DNA of 64,000 bases from Bradyrhizobium sp. dw_78. Lineage in GTDB: Bacteria; Pseudomonadota; Alphaproteobacteria; Rhizobiales; Xanthobacteraceae. Numbering within the stretch: the stretch's first letter is position 1; the number at the start of each line of letters is the position of its first letter. Positions 37,870 to 47,108 of this stretch are shown piece by piece. Under the pieces are notes generated by a model, which was not told the origin of the DNA, searched no databases, and saw only the letters and a list, made by a program, of their open reading frames with translations. The stretch is from contig NZ_JAAVUS010000008.1 of NCBI RefSeq assembly GCF_018449525.1, positions 298,775-362,774 on the forward strand, given 5' to 3'. The translations under genes were made by a program, and so were the position numbers.

Positions 37870-39546
37870 ATGAGAGTTGATCTCGCTCCAGTCGTTCAAG
37901 TTCCCGATTCCCGGGGCACTAACCTCTACCGGGGAGATCGCGATGCGGCCCCGCTTTTAAAGCACTATCTTCCAGATGATCTGTTCGGCCACCTCGATCC
38001 GATTTTCGATCGCCTCGGAGCGCTCGCAGGCGATCGGTTGGATCGCTTGGCAACGATTGCGGATAAAAATCCGCCGACCTTATCGGTTCGTCTTCGCACG
38101 GGCGAAGATCGCGACACCGTCGAGAAACATCCCGCCTATCAGGAGATGGAACGGCTTGCATTCGGCGAATTCGGGCTTTCCGCCGTGTCTCATCGCGCGG
38201 CACTGGGTTGGCATGAAGCGATGCCGCCGGCTGCCAAATACGCTATCGCTTTCCTTTTCACGCAAGCCGAGTTCGGCTTGATGTGTCCCGTCAGCATGAC
38301 CGACTCCCTGGCTCGAACGCTCAAGCGCTATGGGGAGAAGTCGCTGGTGGACCGCTACTACGACAAGCTCACAACGACCGAGCTTGATCAACTGCTTCAG
38401 GGAGCCATGTTCATGACGGAACAGGGCGCAGGATCCGACATATCCGCCACCGAAACGCGGGCAGATCTGCGGGAAGACGGTACATGGAGCCTGACTGGGG
38501 ACAAGTGGTTTTGTTCGAATGTGGATGCCGATCTGGCGATGGTGCTCGCACGAAGCGAATCCAAACCGGGACTTCAGGGGATATCGCTGTTCCTTCTCCC
38601 CAAGATCAAGCGGGACGGCTTGCCAAATGACTATCGGATCCTGCGCCTCAAGGACAAGTTGGGCACGCGGTCGATGGCAAGTGGTGAAATCAGGCTCAAT
38701 GGCGCGGAGGCCTATCTTATCGGGGAGCGCGGCCGCGGCTTCAATCAGATGGCCGATATGGTCAACAACTCGCGTTTATCGAATGCGATGCGTGCGGCCG
38801 CGCTGATGCGGCGCGCGGTAGCTGAGGCAACGTTCGTCGCCCGGCGGCGCAGCGCCTTCGGCCGCCGGCTCGTCGAACTGCCTTTGATGCGTCGGCAACT
38901 GGCCAAGATGATGGTGTGGGCCGAGCAGGCGCGTACGATGATGTTCTTGACCGCCGAGGCGCTGCATCGCGCCAATCAGGGCGATCTGGAAGGTGAGAAG
39001 CTGGCGCGTATTATGACGCCGCTTATCAAATTCCGCGCCTGTCGCGACGCCCGGAAAGTTACCGGAGACGCAATGGAGGTGCGGGGAGGTTGCGGTTACA
39101 TCGAGGAATGGCCGGATGCCCGCTTGCTTCGCGACGCCCACCTTGGATCGATTTGGGAGGGTACGTCGAATATTGTCGCTCTGGACGTGGTGAGGGCGAT
39201 CGCCCGTAACGGGACGCTTCCCGTGCTCAAGGCGGCGAACGAGCGGCGCTTGGCGGATGCCGATCTGGATCCGTCGCTCGCTGCACTCATGGCCGATACC
39301 CATGAAAAGGTCTGTGCGTTCGCGGCGAAAGTGACGGATGACAAGGACGAGCAGCTGGCACGCCAAGTGGGATCGTCGCTATATCATATCACGTCGGCGA
39401 TCGGCCTAGCGTTCGAGGCGAAACGGATCGACGCGCCGCATCGCTTGGCGATGGCCCGCATGGTGCTTCAGCATCGGCTGCTTCCGCGCGATCCGTTATC
39501 GTCTGATGAGGACCCGTCGATGTTGGACAGTCTGCTCGAAGTCTAA
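37870..39546 (+). CDS. Acyl-CoA dehydrogenase, AidB/isovaleryl-like
   Basis: 558 residues from ATG 37870, behind GAGGG (the frame is open from 37807). It is longer than classical acyl-CoA dehydrogenases and resembles the AidB class: FGEFGLSAVSHRAALGWHEA, FMTEQGAGSDISATETRA, WFCSNVDADLAMVLAR, RGGCGYIEEWPDARLLRDAHLG and IWEGTSNIVALDV. It may act on branched acyl-CoA or be a repair-associated flavoprotein. The adjacent CoA transferase and hydratase favour catabolism. A binding protein gene follows after 61 bp on the same strand. Confidence 0.9.
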   Translation: MRVDLAPVVQVPDSRGTNLYRGDRDAAPLLKHYLPDDLFGHLDPIFDRLGALAGDRLDRLATIADKNPPTLSVRLRTGEDRDTVEKHPAYQEMERLAFGEFGLSAVSHRAALGWHEAMPPAAKYAIAFLFTQAEFGLMCPVSMTDSLARTLKRYGEKSLVDRYYDKLTTTELDQLLQGAMFMTEQGAGSDISATETRADLREDGTWSLTGDKWFCSNVDADLAMVLARSESKPGLQGISLFLLPKIKRDGLPNDYRILRLKDKLGTRSMASGEIRLNGAEAYLIGERGRGFNQMADMVNNSRLSNAMRAAALMRRAVAEATFVARRRSAFGRRLVELPLMRRQLAKMMVWAEQARTMMFLTAEALHRANQGDLEGEKLARIMTPLIKFRACRDARKVTGDAMEVRGGCGYIEEWPDARLLRDAHLGSIWEGTSNIVALDVVRAIARNGTLPVLKAANERRLADADLDPSLAALMADTHEKVCAFAAKVTDDKDEQLARQVGSSLYHITSAIGLAFEAKRIDAPHRLAMARMVLQHRLLPRDPLSSDEDPSMLDSLLEV

Positions 39547-39607
39547 AATGCTGCGGCGGTGCCGCTGAAGTAAGAAGCTCGTCAAAATGAGCAAAGGGAG
39601 AGACGCA

Positions 39608-40825
39608 GTGAGATTAACACGAAGGACGTTCGTGGCCGCCAGCGCCGCGACGTTGGTTGCGGGCCGTGCTCGGGCGGCGCAGCCAATCAAGATCGGAGTG
39701 CTGACGGATTTCGCGGGCCCATATGCTGACGACAGCGGACAGGGCTCGGTCGTTGCGGCAAAGCTGGCGATCGAGGATTTTCGCAAACTGCATGGCGGCC
39801 TCGATGTTGAGCTGATTTCCGCGGATTTTTTAACCAAGCCGGATGTGGCCGCCAACGTTGCGTCGTCTTGGTACGACCGCGACGGCGTTGACATGATCAT
39901 CGATGTGCCGGTCTCCTCCGCCGCGCTGGCAGTCGCAACTGTCGCGAAGCAGAAGGACAAAGTGGCCATTTTCAACGCCGGGGCGTCAGCTTTGACTGGC
40001 TCCAACTGTGGTCCCAACCATGCGCATTGGGCCTTTGATACTTACGGTCTCGCTGCAACGACAGGGCGGGCGGTCGTGGAGGCCGGCGGCAAATCCTGGT
40101 TCTTCGTCCAAGCGAACTATGCGTTCGGAGCCTCACTGGTTGCCGACGCGACCTCGGTGATTGAAGCATCCGGAGGAAAGGTCGTTGGAACGGTAAAATA
40201 TCCATTTCCAGACACCAGCGATTACGCCTCATTTCTTTTACAAGCGCAATCCAGCGGCGCTGATGTGATCGGTTTCGCGAGTGCTGGGGCGGATTCATCC
40301 AATCTCATCAAGCAAGCCTCGGAATTCGGATTGGGGAACGGCACGGTAAAGCTTGCCGCGTTGTTGTGCTTCATTCCACAAATCCATGCGCTCGGGCTGG
40401 CAGCTTCAAAAGGGCTGCAGGTGTCAGAGGCGTTCTATTGGGATCTGAATGACGATACGCGCGCTTTGACCAGCCGTTACGCTCCGCAGGTTGGCGGTGC
40501 GAAACCATGCACGATTCAGGCGGGCTGCTATTCAGGCGTGCTTCATTATTTGAAAGCCGTTGCCGCTCTCGGAGTCGACGGCGCGAAAAAAAGCGGGGCC
40601 GCGGTGATCGCAAAGATGAAGGAAATTCCCACCAGCGATCTGGCGTTCGGCAACGGCCGCTTGCGGGAAGATGGTCGAAAAATTCATGACATGCATCTGT
40701 TTGAGGTGAAAGCCCCGGCGCAGTCGACTAAACCGTGGGATTATTACAAATACTTGAGAACCGTTCCGGGCGAGCGGGCTTTCCGGCCGTTGGCCGAGGG
40801 AAAATGCGCGATGATTCACCTCTGA
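39608..40825 (+). CDS. ABC transporter substrate-binding protein, branched-chain amino acid type (paralogue 3)
   Basis: I start it at GTG 39608, behind AAAGGGAG; ATG 39587 would add seven residues. The N-terminus has a twin-arginine-like RRTFVAASAATLVAG, so export may use Tat. The mature protein shares IGVLTDFAGPYADDSG, GQGSVVAAKLAIEDF, YASFLLQAQSSGADVIGF and FYWDLNDDTRAL with the other two paralogues. It is probably co-transcribed with the acyl-CoA dehydrogenase. No permease or ATPase is intact nearby; only a broken ATPase remnant follows. Confidence 0.88.
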   Translation: MRLTRRTFVAASAATLVAGRARAAQPIKIGVLTDFAGPYADDSGQGSVVAAKLAIEDFRKLHGGLDVELISADFLTKPDVAANVASSWYDRDGVDMIIDVPVSSAALAVATVAKQKDKVAIFNAGASALTGSNCGPNHAHWAFDTYGLAATTGRAVVEAGGKSWFFVQANYAFGASLVADATSVIEASGGKVVGTVKYPFPDTSDYASFLLQAQSSGADVIGFASAGADSSNLIKQASEFGLGNGTVKLAALLCFIPQIHALGLAASKGLQVSEAFYWDLNDDTRALTSRYAPQVGGAKPCTIQAGCYSGVLHYLKAVAALGVDGAKKSGAAVIAKMKEIPTSDLAFGNGRLREDGRKIHDMHLFEVKAPAQSTKPWDYYKYLRTVPGERAFRPLAEGKCAMIHL

Positions 40826-40857
40826 TTGTGCCGTGTCGTCGCCGGCAGGCTCTATCA

Positions 40858-41041
40858 TGCGGTTACCGCATCCTGACGGGCCGAGCAGAACCAGTCTCTC
40901 GCCTGCCGAAAGTGTGAAGCTGACATCCTCGACTGTGGTCAGGATGCCGTCACGCCTAGGATAGCTGATGCTGACATGATCGAGCGCAAGCAGCGTCAGT
41001 GACGTGGTGTTGCCGGAGAGAGGCCGGCCGGCGAGCGACGT
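40858..41041 (-). pseudogene. Remnant of a nitrate/taurine-type ABC ATPase, cut inside Walker A
   Basis: On the minus strand a frame open from 41041 reads LALDHVSISYPRRDG, LTTVEDVSFTLSAGERLVLL and GPSGCG, the usual first 50 residues of a TauB/SsuB/NrtD-type ATPase. It then changes to unrelated sequence exactly where the Walker A lysine should be. There is no start codon behind a ribosome site. A second fragment with IGELYEQAPASWRDLFWSGL ends at 41047-41049 in another frame and may be the tail of the neighbouring gene in the same lost operon. Confidence 0.6.
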
Positions 41042-41497
41042 TCACGTCAGCTTCCCGGCTTCTCTCCGAGGCCGGACCAGAACAGATCCCGCCAGGACGC
41101 CGGCGCCTGCTCATACAGTTCTCCGATCTGCGGGGCCTCGCTATTCGAATCCAGTTCCGGAAGTGGCGCCAGCGCTGCCAGAAGCCCAGGAGAAAGAAGT
41201 GACAGATCCCGATGCGGTGCAACGAACGGGACTCCGTCTCAATGACGATCTCGAATACGATCGTGGAGCGTGAGATTACGGCAGCGGGCATGGGGAGAGC
41301 GCGTAGCGGGCGGTTGCATCAATGCGTCGATTTTACAAGGCAGGCGATCGGGCATCTGATCTGACAAATAGGAGGGGCTGCGGTCACGAAGGGCCAAGGT
41401 CGAGGCCTTATCAAAAATTTCAGATCTCTTGGGATCTATTACCTATGATAGCCAAGCTGGGGCGTTCCAGCGCTCGATCTGATTTTGTGACATCGCT

Positions 41498-42760
41498 ATG
41501 GATAAAATAACACAGACCGACGCTGGCTTTTTCGGTTGGTTCGGACAGCTTACGGTGCCGGAGCGCAAGTCTTTTTGGGCCTGCTTCGGCGGCTGGGCCC
41601 TCGATGCCATGGATGTGCAAATCTATGCGGTCCTGATCCCTACACTTTTATCGGTGTGGCATCTGACAAAGGGGCAAGCGGGGTTGCTCGGAACTTCCGC
41701 CCTTATCGTTTCGTCGATCGGCGGCTGGGCCGCCGGCATCCTGGCCGATCGGTTCGGCCGTGTCCGCGTGCTGCAGATTACCATCCTCTGGTTCGCGGTC
41801 TTCAGCTTGCTTGCTGGTTTTGCTCAGAACTATTCACAGCTTATCGTTGTACGTAGCCTTCAAGGCCTGGGCTTCGGCGGAGAATGGGCGGCAGGCGCGG
41901 CGTTGATGGCCGAGACAATCCGGCCGGCGTTCCGCGGTCGCGCCGTCGGCAGCGTCGCAAGCGGCTATTCGATCGGCTATGGGATAGCGGCTCTCCTCGG
42001 CACGATCGTACTTATGGTATTGCCCGATACGCTGGCTTGGCGCGTGCTTTTCGCACTCGGCGCATTGCCGGCGTTTCTGGTGTATTTCGTCCGCCAACAT
42101 GTGACGGAGTCCGAAACCTTTAAAGCCGGCGCGTCGACACGCAAGGCAGCTTCGTCGACGCAATTCCTGGAGATATTCTCAGCCAACATGCTTGGCCGAA
42201 CGGTTTTGGGAGCCATGCTGACGGCTGGCGCCCTCGGCGGCAACTACGTCATGTTGACGTGGCTTCCCACTTATTTGAAGACCGTGCAAAACTTGTCGGT
42301 CGCCAACACCGGTCTTTATCTCTTCGTCAATATCGTGGGCTCTTTCGCGGGCCATATCACGAGCGCGCATCTCAGCGACGCTCTCGGCAGGCGGCATACC
42401 TTCTTGCTGATGGCGGCTGCATCGATCGCATCCGTACTCGCCTACACCCTGCTGCCGCTGAACCAGCCTCTTGTGCTTCTGATCGGCATTCCTCTTGGCT
42501 TTTTCACGTCGGGGATCGTGACCGGTATAGGTGCTTGGTTTGCTGAACTCTTTCCAACGCGGATCCGCGGCTCAGGACAAGGTTTCACCTACAACTTCGG
42601 CCGTGGCTTCGGAGCCGTGACGCCGGCTTTCGTCGGCTTGGTGGCAGCCAATATGCAGCTCGGGGCCGCCATGGCCATTTTTGCTTCTTCAGCCTATGCC
42701 CTTGTGATCGTCGCAGCATTTCTCTTGCCGGAAACCAGAGGCAAACCTTTGCAAGACTGA
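41498..42760 (+). CDS. MFS transporter, AAHS/sialate-like
   Basis: An inner-membrane secondary transporter of 420 residues with 12 predicted hydrophobic segments. It has the MFS loop motif GILADRFGRVRVL after TM2, GFGGEWAAGAALMAE in TM4-5 and a second copy HLSDALGRRHTFLL after TM8. The family carries organic acids. Lying upstream of rutR on the same strand, it could replace RutG as a nucleobase or product transporter, but no RutR-like site is seen in front of it. Confidence 0.9.
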   Translation: MDKITQTDAGFFGWFGQLTVPERKSFWACFGGWALDAMDVQIYAVLIPTLLSVWHLTKGQAGLLGTSALIVSSIGGWAAGILADRFGRVRVLQITILWFAVFSLLAGFAQNYSQLIVVRSLQGLGFGGEWAAGAALMAETIRPAFRGRAVGSVASGYSIGYGIAALLGTIVLMVLPDTLAWRVLFALGALPAFLVYFVRQHVTESETFKAGASTRKAASSTQFLEIFSANMLGRTVLGAMLTAGALGGNYVMLTWLPTYLKTVQNLSVANTGLYLFVNIVGSFAGHITSAHLSDALGRRHTFLLMAAASIASVLAYTLLPLNQPLVLLIGIPLGFFTSGIVTGIGAWFAELFPTRIRGSGQGFTYNFGRGFGAVTPAFVGLVAANMQLGAAMAIFASSAYALVIVAAFLLPETRGKPLQD

Positions 42761-43027
42761 TCGGATAGAGTTGCCGTGCCGTGGACTTGAACATGGAAAG
42801 CCATGCCCGGCACTTCTGCTGACCGAGCCAAAGCCGCGCCATCTTCGGCATGCACAGTTCGGAAACTGGCCCGCAAATCAGCGAAAACAGGCATCAGATA
42901 AAACGGGCCACATGTATGCGCGGTTCGGCGAGGGGTGTTGGACATCGAAGACGGCGATGCCGGTCAGATTGAACATTGCGTCCCCAGCATCGACTGTGAG
43001 AGTTATCTCTGGGGAGCAGGAATATTT

Positions 43028-43816
43028 ATGATGAAAACCCAGGCGAAGGCGGTTCGTCCGGCCTCCGGCAAGACACAGAAAAAAGTGGCCAAGCGAAAGG
43101 GGCGCAAAATCAGCGTCTCCAGATCGATTCTGGTCTCGTCACGGAATGGGAAAAGTACCCCCCGCCGTCGGCAGCGCATCGAGGCGAGAAGCGGAGTGAT
43201 CCTCGACGCTGCTCTCACCCTTTTTTCCCGGTTCGGGTTGCACGGGACCACCGTGGACCAGATCGCGGCCGCGGCGGACGTCTCCAAGACCAATCTTTTT
43301 TATTACTTCGCCTCCAAGGAAGATGTGTATGTCGCCGTGCTGCGCCGGCTTCTTGACGAATGGCTTGCTCCGCTGCGGGCCCTTGAGGTCGACCAGGATC
43401 CCGTTGATGCCATCCGCGACTATATCAGGCGCAAGGTCGAATTTTCGCGAACTCAGCCGGAGGCCTCGCGGCTTTTTTGTCTTGAGATCGTCCAGGGCGC
43501 TCCTCTGATCGGGCCTGCCCTTCGTACGTCCCTTAAATCTCTTGTCGACGCCAAGGCAGGCGTGATTGAAGCCTGGATCGCGGCCGGGCGGCTGGCACCC
43601 GTCAATCCCCACCATCTTATTTTCGCGGTCTGGTCAACGACGCAGCACTACGCGGATTTTGCATCGCAGGTCGAAGCCGTGGTGGGGCGGCAGTTGGCCG
43701 ACGACGATTATCTGGAGCAGGTGATCGGCGACATCCAGCGCATCATACTTGACGGCATCAAGCCCGGTCGTCTGCCGTTGCCGGGTACACGAACGGCGCG
43801 AAAAAATTCCGCGTGA
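43028..43816 (+). CDS. rutR: RutR, TetR-family regulator of pyrimidine catabolism
   Basis: RutR represses the rut genes and is released by uracil. Starting at ATG 43028 it has 262 residues. The first 50 form a basic Lys/Arg/Ser-rich tail much longer than the E. coli protein's. Then come the HTH (HGTTVDQIAAAADVSKTNLFYYFASKE) and the RutR ligand domain, with EASRLFCLEIVQGAPL, LAPVNPHHLIFAVW and the diagnostic STTQHYADFASQVEAV block (Trp/Gln region). It precedes rutABCD on the same strand by 260 bp, with a RutR operator between. Confidence 0.95.
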   Translation: MMKTQAKAVRPASGKTQKKVAKRKGRKISVSRSILVSSRNGKSTPRRRQRIEARSGVILDAALTLFSRFGLHGTTVDQIAAAADVSKTNLFYYFASKEDVYVAVLRRLLDEWLAPLRALEVDQDPVDAIRDYIRRKVEFSRTQPEASRLFCLEIVQGAPLIGPALRTSLKSLVDAKAGVIEAWIAAGRLAPVNPHHLIFAVWSTTQHYADFASQVEAVVGRQLADDDYLEQVIGDIQRIILDGIKPGRLPLPGTRTARKNSA

Positions 43817-43948
43817 AAGCCTTCCCAAACCGCTGACACGAACATGCGGACTCGAACATGAAGGTGGCGGGTGACCGGAGATAAGGCAGCGCGCTGCCCG
43901 CATTTCCGGCAAAAGCCGCCGTTGGTTCGGACCGAACGGACTTTTTCA

Positions 43949-43960
43949 GACCAATTGGTC
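43949..43960. promoter_or_regulatory. RutR operator GACCA-N2-TGGTC
   Basis: GACCAATTGGTC is a perfect dyad matching the inner part of the known E. coli RutR consensus (TTGACCANNTGGTCAA). It lies 117 bp upstream of the rutA start, between rutR and rutA. A second dyad, GTTCGGACCGAAC, lies at 43925-43937. Confidence 0.75.
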
Positions 43961-44076
43961 CGATTTGTTTGCGGGATGCGAAGTAAGTATATGATATAGC
44001 GAATAAATTTATAGATGGCACATGTTGTGCCTTCTGGATTGATGTCCACTTTGCGGGGTCAGTCCGGGAGGCTGTC

Positions 44077-45162
44077 ATGGAAATTGGTGTTTTCATCCCG
44101 ATCGGTAATAACGGATGGCTGCTGTCGGAGAATGCGCCGCAGTACAAGCCGAGCTTCGATCTCAACAAGGAAGTGGTGCTTCGGGCCGAGAAATACGGCC
44201 TCGATTTCGCGCTTTCGATGATCAAATTACGCGGGTTCGGGGGCAAGACCGAATTCTGGGATCATAATCTCGAATCCTTCACGCTCATGGCCGGGCTTGC
44301 ATCGGTCACGACGAAGATCAGATTATTCGCCACGGCGGCGACGCTGGTGATGCCGCCGGCCATCGTGGCCCGCATGGCCTCGACGATCGATTCCATCAGC
44401 CATGGCCGCTTCGGATTGAACGTCGTCACTGGATGGCAGCGGCCGGAATATTCCCAGATGGGCATGTGGCCGGGCGACGAATATTTCGCCAAGCGTTACG
44501 ATTATCTGGCGGAATATGTTCAGATCCTTCGCGATCTGTGGGGCAAGGGGCAGTCCGACTTCAAGGGTGATTTCTTCAAGATGGATGATTGCCGTCTCAG
44601 TCCGAGGCCTGCCGCGGAGATGAAGCTGATCTGCGCTGGCCAGAGCGATGCCGGTCTTGCCTTCACCGCCCAATATGCGGACTACAATTTTGGCTTCGGC
44701 AAGGGCGTCAACACCCCGGCCGCATTCTCGTCCCTGAACACGCGGCTGGCGGCCGCCACCGCCAAGACCGGGCGTCACGTCGAATCCTATCTGCTCTTCA
44801 TGATCATCGCGGACGAGACCGACGCGGCGGCGCGTGCCAGATGGGAATACATCAAGGCTGGCGCCGATCAGGAAGCGATCGCGTGGCTTGGGCAACAAAG
44901 CGCGGTTGACAAGTCGTCCGGGACCGACACCAATGTGCGGCAAATGGCGGATCCGACGTCGGCCGTGAATATCAATATGGGCACGCTGGTGGGCTCTTAT
45001 GAAAATGTCGCGCGCATGCTCGATGAAGTTGCAGAGGTGCCTGGCACCGGTGGCGTTCTTCTGACCTTCGATGATTTCGTGAACGGCATTACCGCTTTTG
45101 GCGAGCGCATTCAGCCTCTCATGAAGAGTCGCAAGGCCGTTCCGGTATCTGAGGTAGCGTGA
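44077..45162 (+). CDS. rutA: RutA, pyrimidine monooxygenase
   Basis: RutA is the flavin-dependent monooxygenase that opens the uracil ring to ureidoacrylate. The 361-residue product starts at ATG 44077 behind CCGGGAGG. It has the luciferase-like fold and RutA-specific segments: MEIGVFIPIGNNGWLLSENAPQ, FALSMIKLRGFGG, GLNVVTGWQRPEYSQMG and DYLAEYVQILRDLW. Length matches the family. It needs reduced FMN from RutF, which is not encoded in this cluster. Confidence 0.97.
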   Translation: MEIGVFIPIGNNGWLLSENAPQYKPSFDLNKEVVLRAEKYGLDFALSMIKLRGFGGKTEFWDHNLESFTLMAGLASVTTKIRLFATAATLVMPPAIVARMASTIDSISHGRFGLNVVTGWQRPEYSQMGMWPGDEYFAKRYDYLAEYVQILRDLWGKGQSDFKGDFFKMDDCRLSPRPAAEMKLICAGQSDAGLAFTAQYADYNFGFGKGVNTPAAFSSLNTRLAAATAKTGRHVESYLLFMIIADETDAAARARWEYIKAGADQEAIAWLGQQSAVDKSSGTDTNVRQMADPTSAVNINMGTLVGSYENVARMLDEVAEVPGTGGVLLTFDDFVNGITAFGERIQPLMKSRKAVPVSEVA

Positions 45163-45917
45163 TGACGAGCAAAATCTCCTCCGCCGTAGCAAATGAATCG
45201 GCCGGCCGCGTGTCGTCAACGGTCGTTCTTCCAGCCCGGCCCGAACCGCTCAGGATCAATGCCGCTGAAACAGCGGTGATCGTCGTCGACATGCAAAACG
45301 CCTACGCCACTGAGGGCGGCTATGTGGATATCGCCGGCTTCGACATTTCGGGAGCGGCCGGCGCAATCGGACAGACCAAGAAGGTGATTGAGGCCGCGCG
45401 CGCCGCCGGCTGCACCGTGATTTTTTTCCAAAACGGCTGGGACAAGGATTATGTCGAGGCCGGTGGTCCCGGTTCGCCCAATTGGCATAAATCCAATGCG
45501 ATGAAGACCATGCGGGCGCGTCCCGAACTTGCCGGCACGTTGCTGGCCAAAGGCACATGGGATTACGCGATCGTGGACGGGCTTGCGCCGCAACCCGGCG
45601 ATATTCTCATCCCGAAAACCCGTTACAGCGGCTTCTTCAACACCAATGTCGACAGCGTGTTGCGTTCGCGGGGCATCCGCACCCTGGTCTTTGTCGGCGT
45701 CGCAACCAATGTCTGCGTCGAATCCTCGCTGCGCGACGCCTTCCATTTCGAATATTTCAGCGTGGTACTGGAAGATGCCGTTCATCATCTCGGGCCCGAC
45801 TTCGTGCGCCAGGCTTCGCTCTACAACATCGAGAAGTTCTTCGGCTGGGTTTCCAACGTCAACGATTTCTGCGGAGCCGTGCTCCAGACCGCACCCACGC
45901 ATTCCAGGGAGGATTGA
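45162..45917 (+). CDS. rutB: RutB, ureidoacrylate amidohydrolase
   Basis: A cysteine hydrolase of the isochorismatase fold that splits ureidoacrylate to aminoacrylate and carbamate. With ATG 45162 (overlapping the rutA TGA by one base; GTG 45159 is the alternative) it has 251 residues. The catalytic triad is visible: D43 (VVDMQNAY), K152 (PKTRYSGF) and C185 (ATNVCVESSLRDA). Confidence 0.96.
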   Translation: MTSKISSAVANESAGRVSSTVVLPARPEPLRINAAETAVIVVDMQNAYATEGGYVDIAGFDISGAAGAIGQTKKVIEAARAAGCTVIFFQNGWDKDYVEAGGPGSPNWHKSNAMKTMRARPELAGTLLAKGTWDYAIVDGLAPQPGDILIPKTRYSGFFNTNVDSVLRSRGIRTLVFVGVATNVCVESSLRDAFHFEYFSVVLEDAVHHLGPDFVRQASLYNIEKFFGWVSNVNDFCGAVLQTAPTHSRED

Positions 45918-45920
45918 ACA

Positions 45921-46313
45921 ATGCCCAAGACGATCGTGACGCCGCCGGGCACCGGTACACCCATTGCGCCGTTTTCGCCGGGCACCATGGCCGATGGCAT
46001 CGTCTATGTATCGGGCACCCTGCCGTTCGACAAGAACAACAATGTCGTTCATGTCGGGGATGTCGCAGCCCAGACCCGGCATGTGCTGGAAACCATCAAG
46101 TCTGTCGTTGAAACCGCCGGCGGTACCATGGAAGACGTGACCTTCAATCATATCTTCCTGACCGACTGGGCCAACTATGCTGCGATGAACAAAGTGTATG
46201 CCGAATTTTTCCCCGGTGGAAAACCGGCGCGATTCTGTATTCAGTGCGGCCTCGTCAAGCCCGATGCGCTGATCGAGATCGCCAGCGTCGCCCATGTGGG
46301 GCGCAAGGGCTAG
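45921..46313 (+). CDS. rutC: RutC, RidA-family aminoacrylate deaminase
   Basis: RutC hydrolyses toxic 3-aminoacrylate toward malonic semialdehyde. The 130-residue single-domain RidA protein keeps R104 (KPARFCIQCG) and E119 (LIEIAS). It begins four bases after the rutB stop. It contrasts with the three-domain RidA protein at 29001-30254, which lacks this ordinary length and has an extra insertion. Confidence 0.96.
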   Translation: MPKTIVTPPGTGTPIAPFSPGTMADGIVYVSGTLPFDKNNNVVHVGDVAAQTRHVLETIKSVVETAGGTMEDVTFNHIFLTDWANYAAMNKVYAEFFPGGKPARFCIQCGLVKPDALIEIASVAHVGRKG

Positions 46314-46322
46314 GAGCGCGCC

Positions 46323-47108
46323 GTGAATTACGAAGCTTTCGGCCGCGCTAAAACCGATGCGCCGACCATCGTGTTGTCGGCCGGTCTCGGTGGCCTCGGC
46401 GCGTTCTGGAAGCCGCAATTCGCGGCGCTGTCGGAGCGGTTCCATGTGATCGCCTATGACCACCGCGGCACTGGCGCAAACAAAGGCGCGCTGCCGGAGG
46501 GGTACACCATCGCGGCGATGGCTGACGACGTGGTCGGCATTCTCGATGAAGCGGGGGTGGGGCGCTGCCATTTCATGGGCCACGCGCTCGGCGGCCTGAT
46601 CGGCATGGAACTGGCGCTCCGCGCACCGTCGCGGGTCTCGGGGCTTGTCCTGGTCAATGCCTGGCAGACCGCGGCCTCGCCTACGCGCCGGTGTTTCGCC
46701 GCACGGCTTGCCTTGCTCGAACGATCCGGTCCCGAAGCTTATGTTCAGGCCCAGCCGATCTTTCTCTATCCGGCGGCCTGGCTCATGCGGCATGAAGACA
46801 GCATCGCGCGCGAAGTCGCGCACGGCATCGCCCATTTCCAGGGCGTTGAAAACCTGATGAAACGGGTAGGCGCGCTGCTGGCCTTCGATGTTTCGGCGCG
46901 GCTGGGCGAGATCGCGGCGCCCACCCTGGTCGCGGGCACGCAGGACGATGTGCTCGTTCCTTATCTTTGCTCGGAGGCGTTGGCGTCCGGTATCCCCGGT
47001 GCGAAATTGTGGCTTGCCGCCGAAGGTGGCCATGCTTCGACCGTCACCGATCCCGATGGATTCAACCTTGAGCTCCTGCGTTTCCTCGATGAGACGGCTT
47101 ATGCGTGA
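46323..47108 (+). CDS. rutD: RutD, aminoacrylate hydrolase-type alpha/beta-hydrolase
   Basis: RutD speeds aminoacrylate hydrolysis. The 261-residue alpha/beta-hydrolase begins GTG/ATG-proximal at 46323 and shows HVIAYDHRGTG, then a nucleophile elbow GHALGG at residues 86-91, where the usual serine is Ala88. The C-terminal histidine is in AAEGGHAS. As I recall, E. coli RutD has the same GHALG elbow, so the substitution is probably normal for RutD. It follows rutC by nine bases. Confidence 0.93.
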   Translation: MNYEAFGRAKTDAPTIVLSAGLGGLGAFWKPQFAALSERFHVIAYDHRGTGANKGALPEGYTIAAMADDVVGILDEAGVGRCHFMGHALGGLIGMELALRAPSRVSGLVLVNAWQTAASPTRRCFAARLALLERSGPEAYVQAQPIFLYPAAWLMRHEDSIAREVAHGIAHFQGVENLMKRVGALLAFDVSARLGEIAAPTLVAGTQDDVLVPYLCSEALASGIPGAKLWLAAEGGHASTVTDPDGFNLELLRFLDETAYA

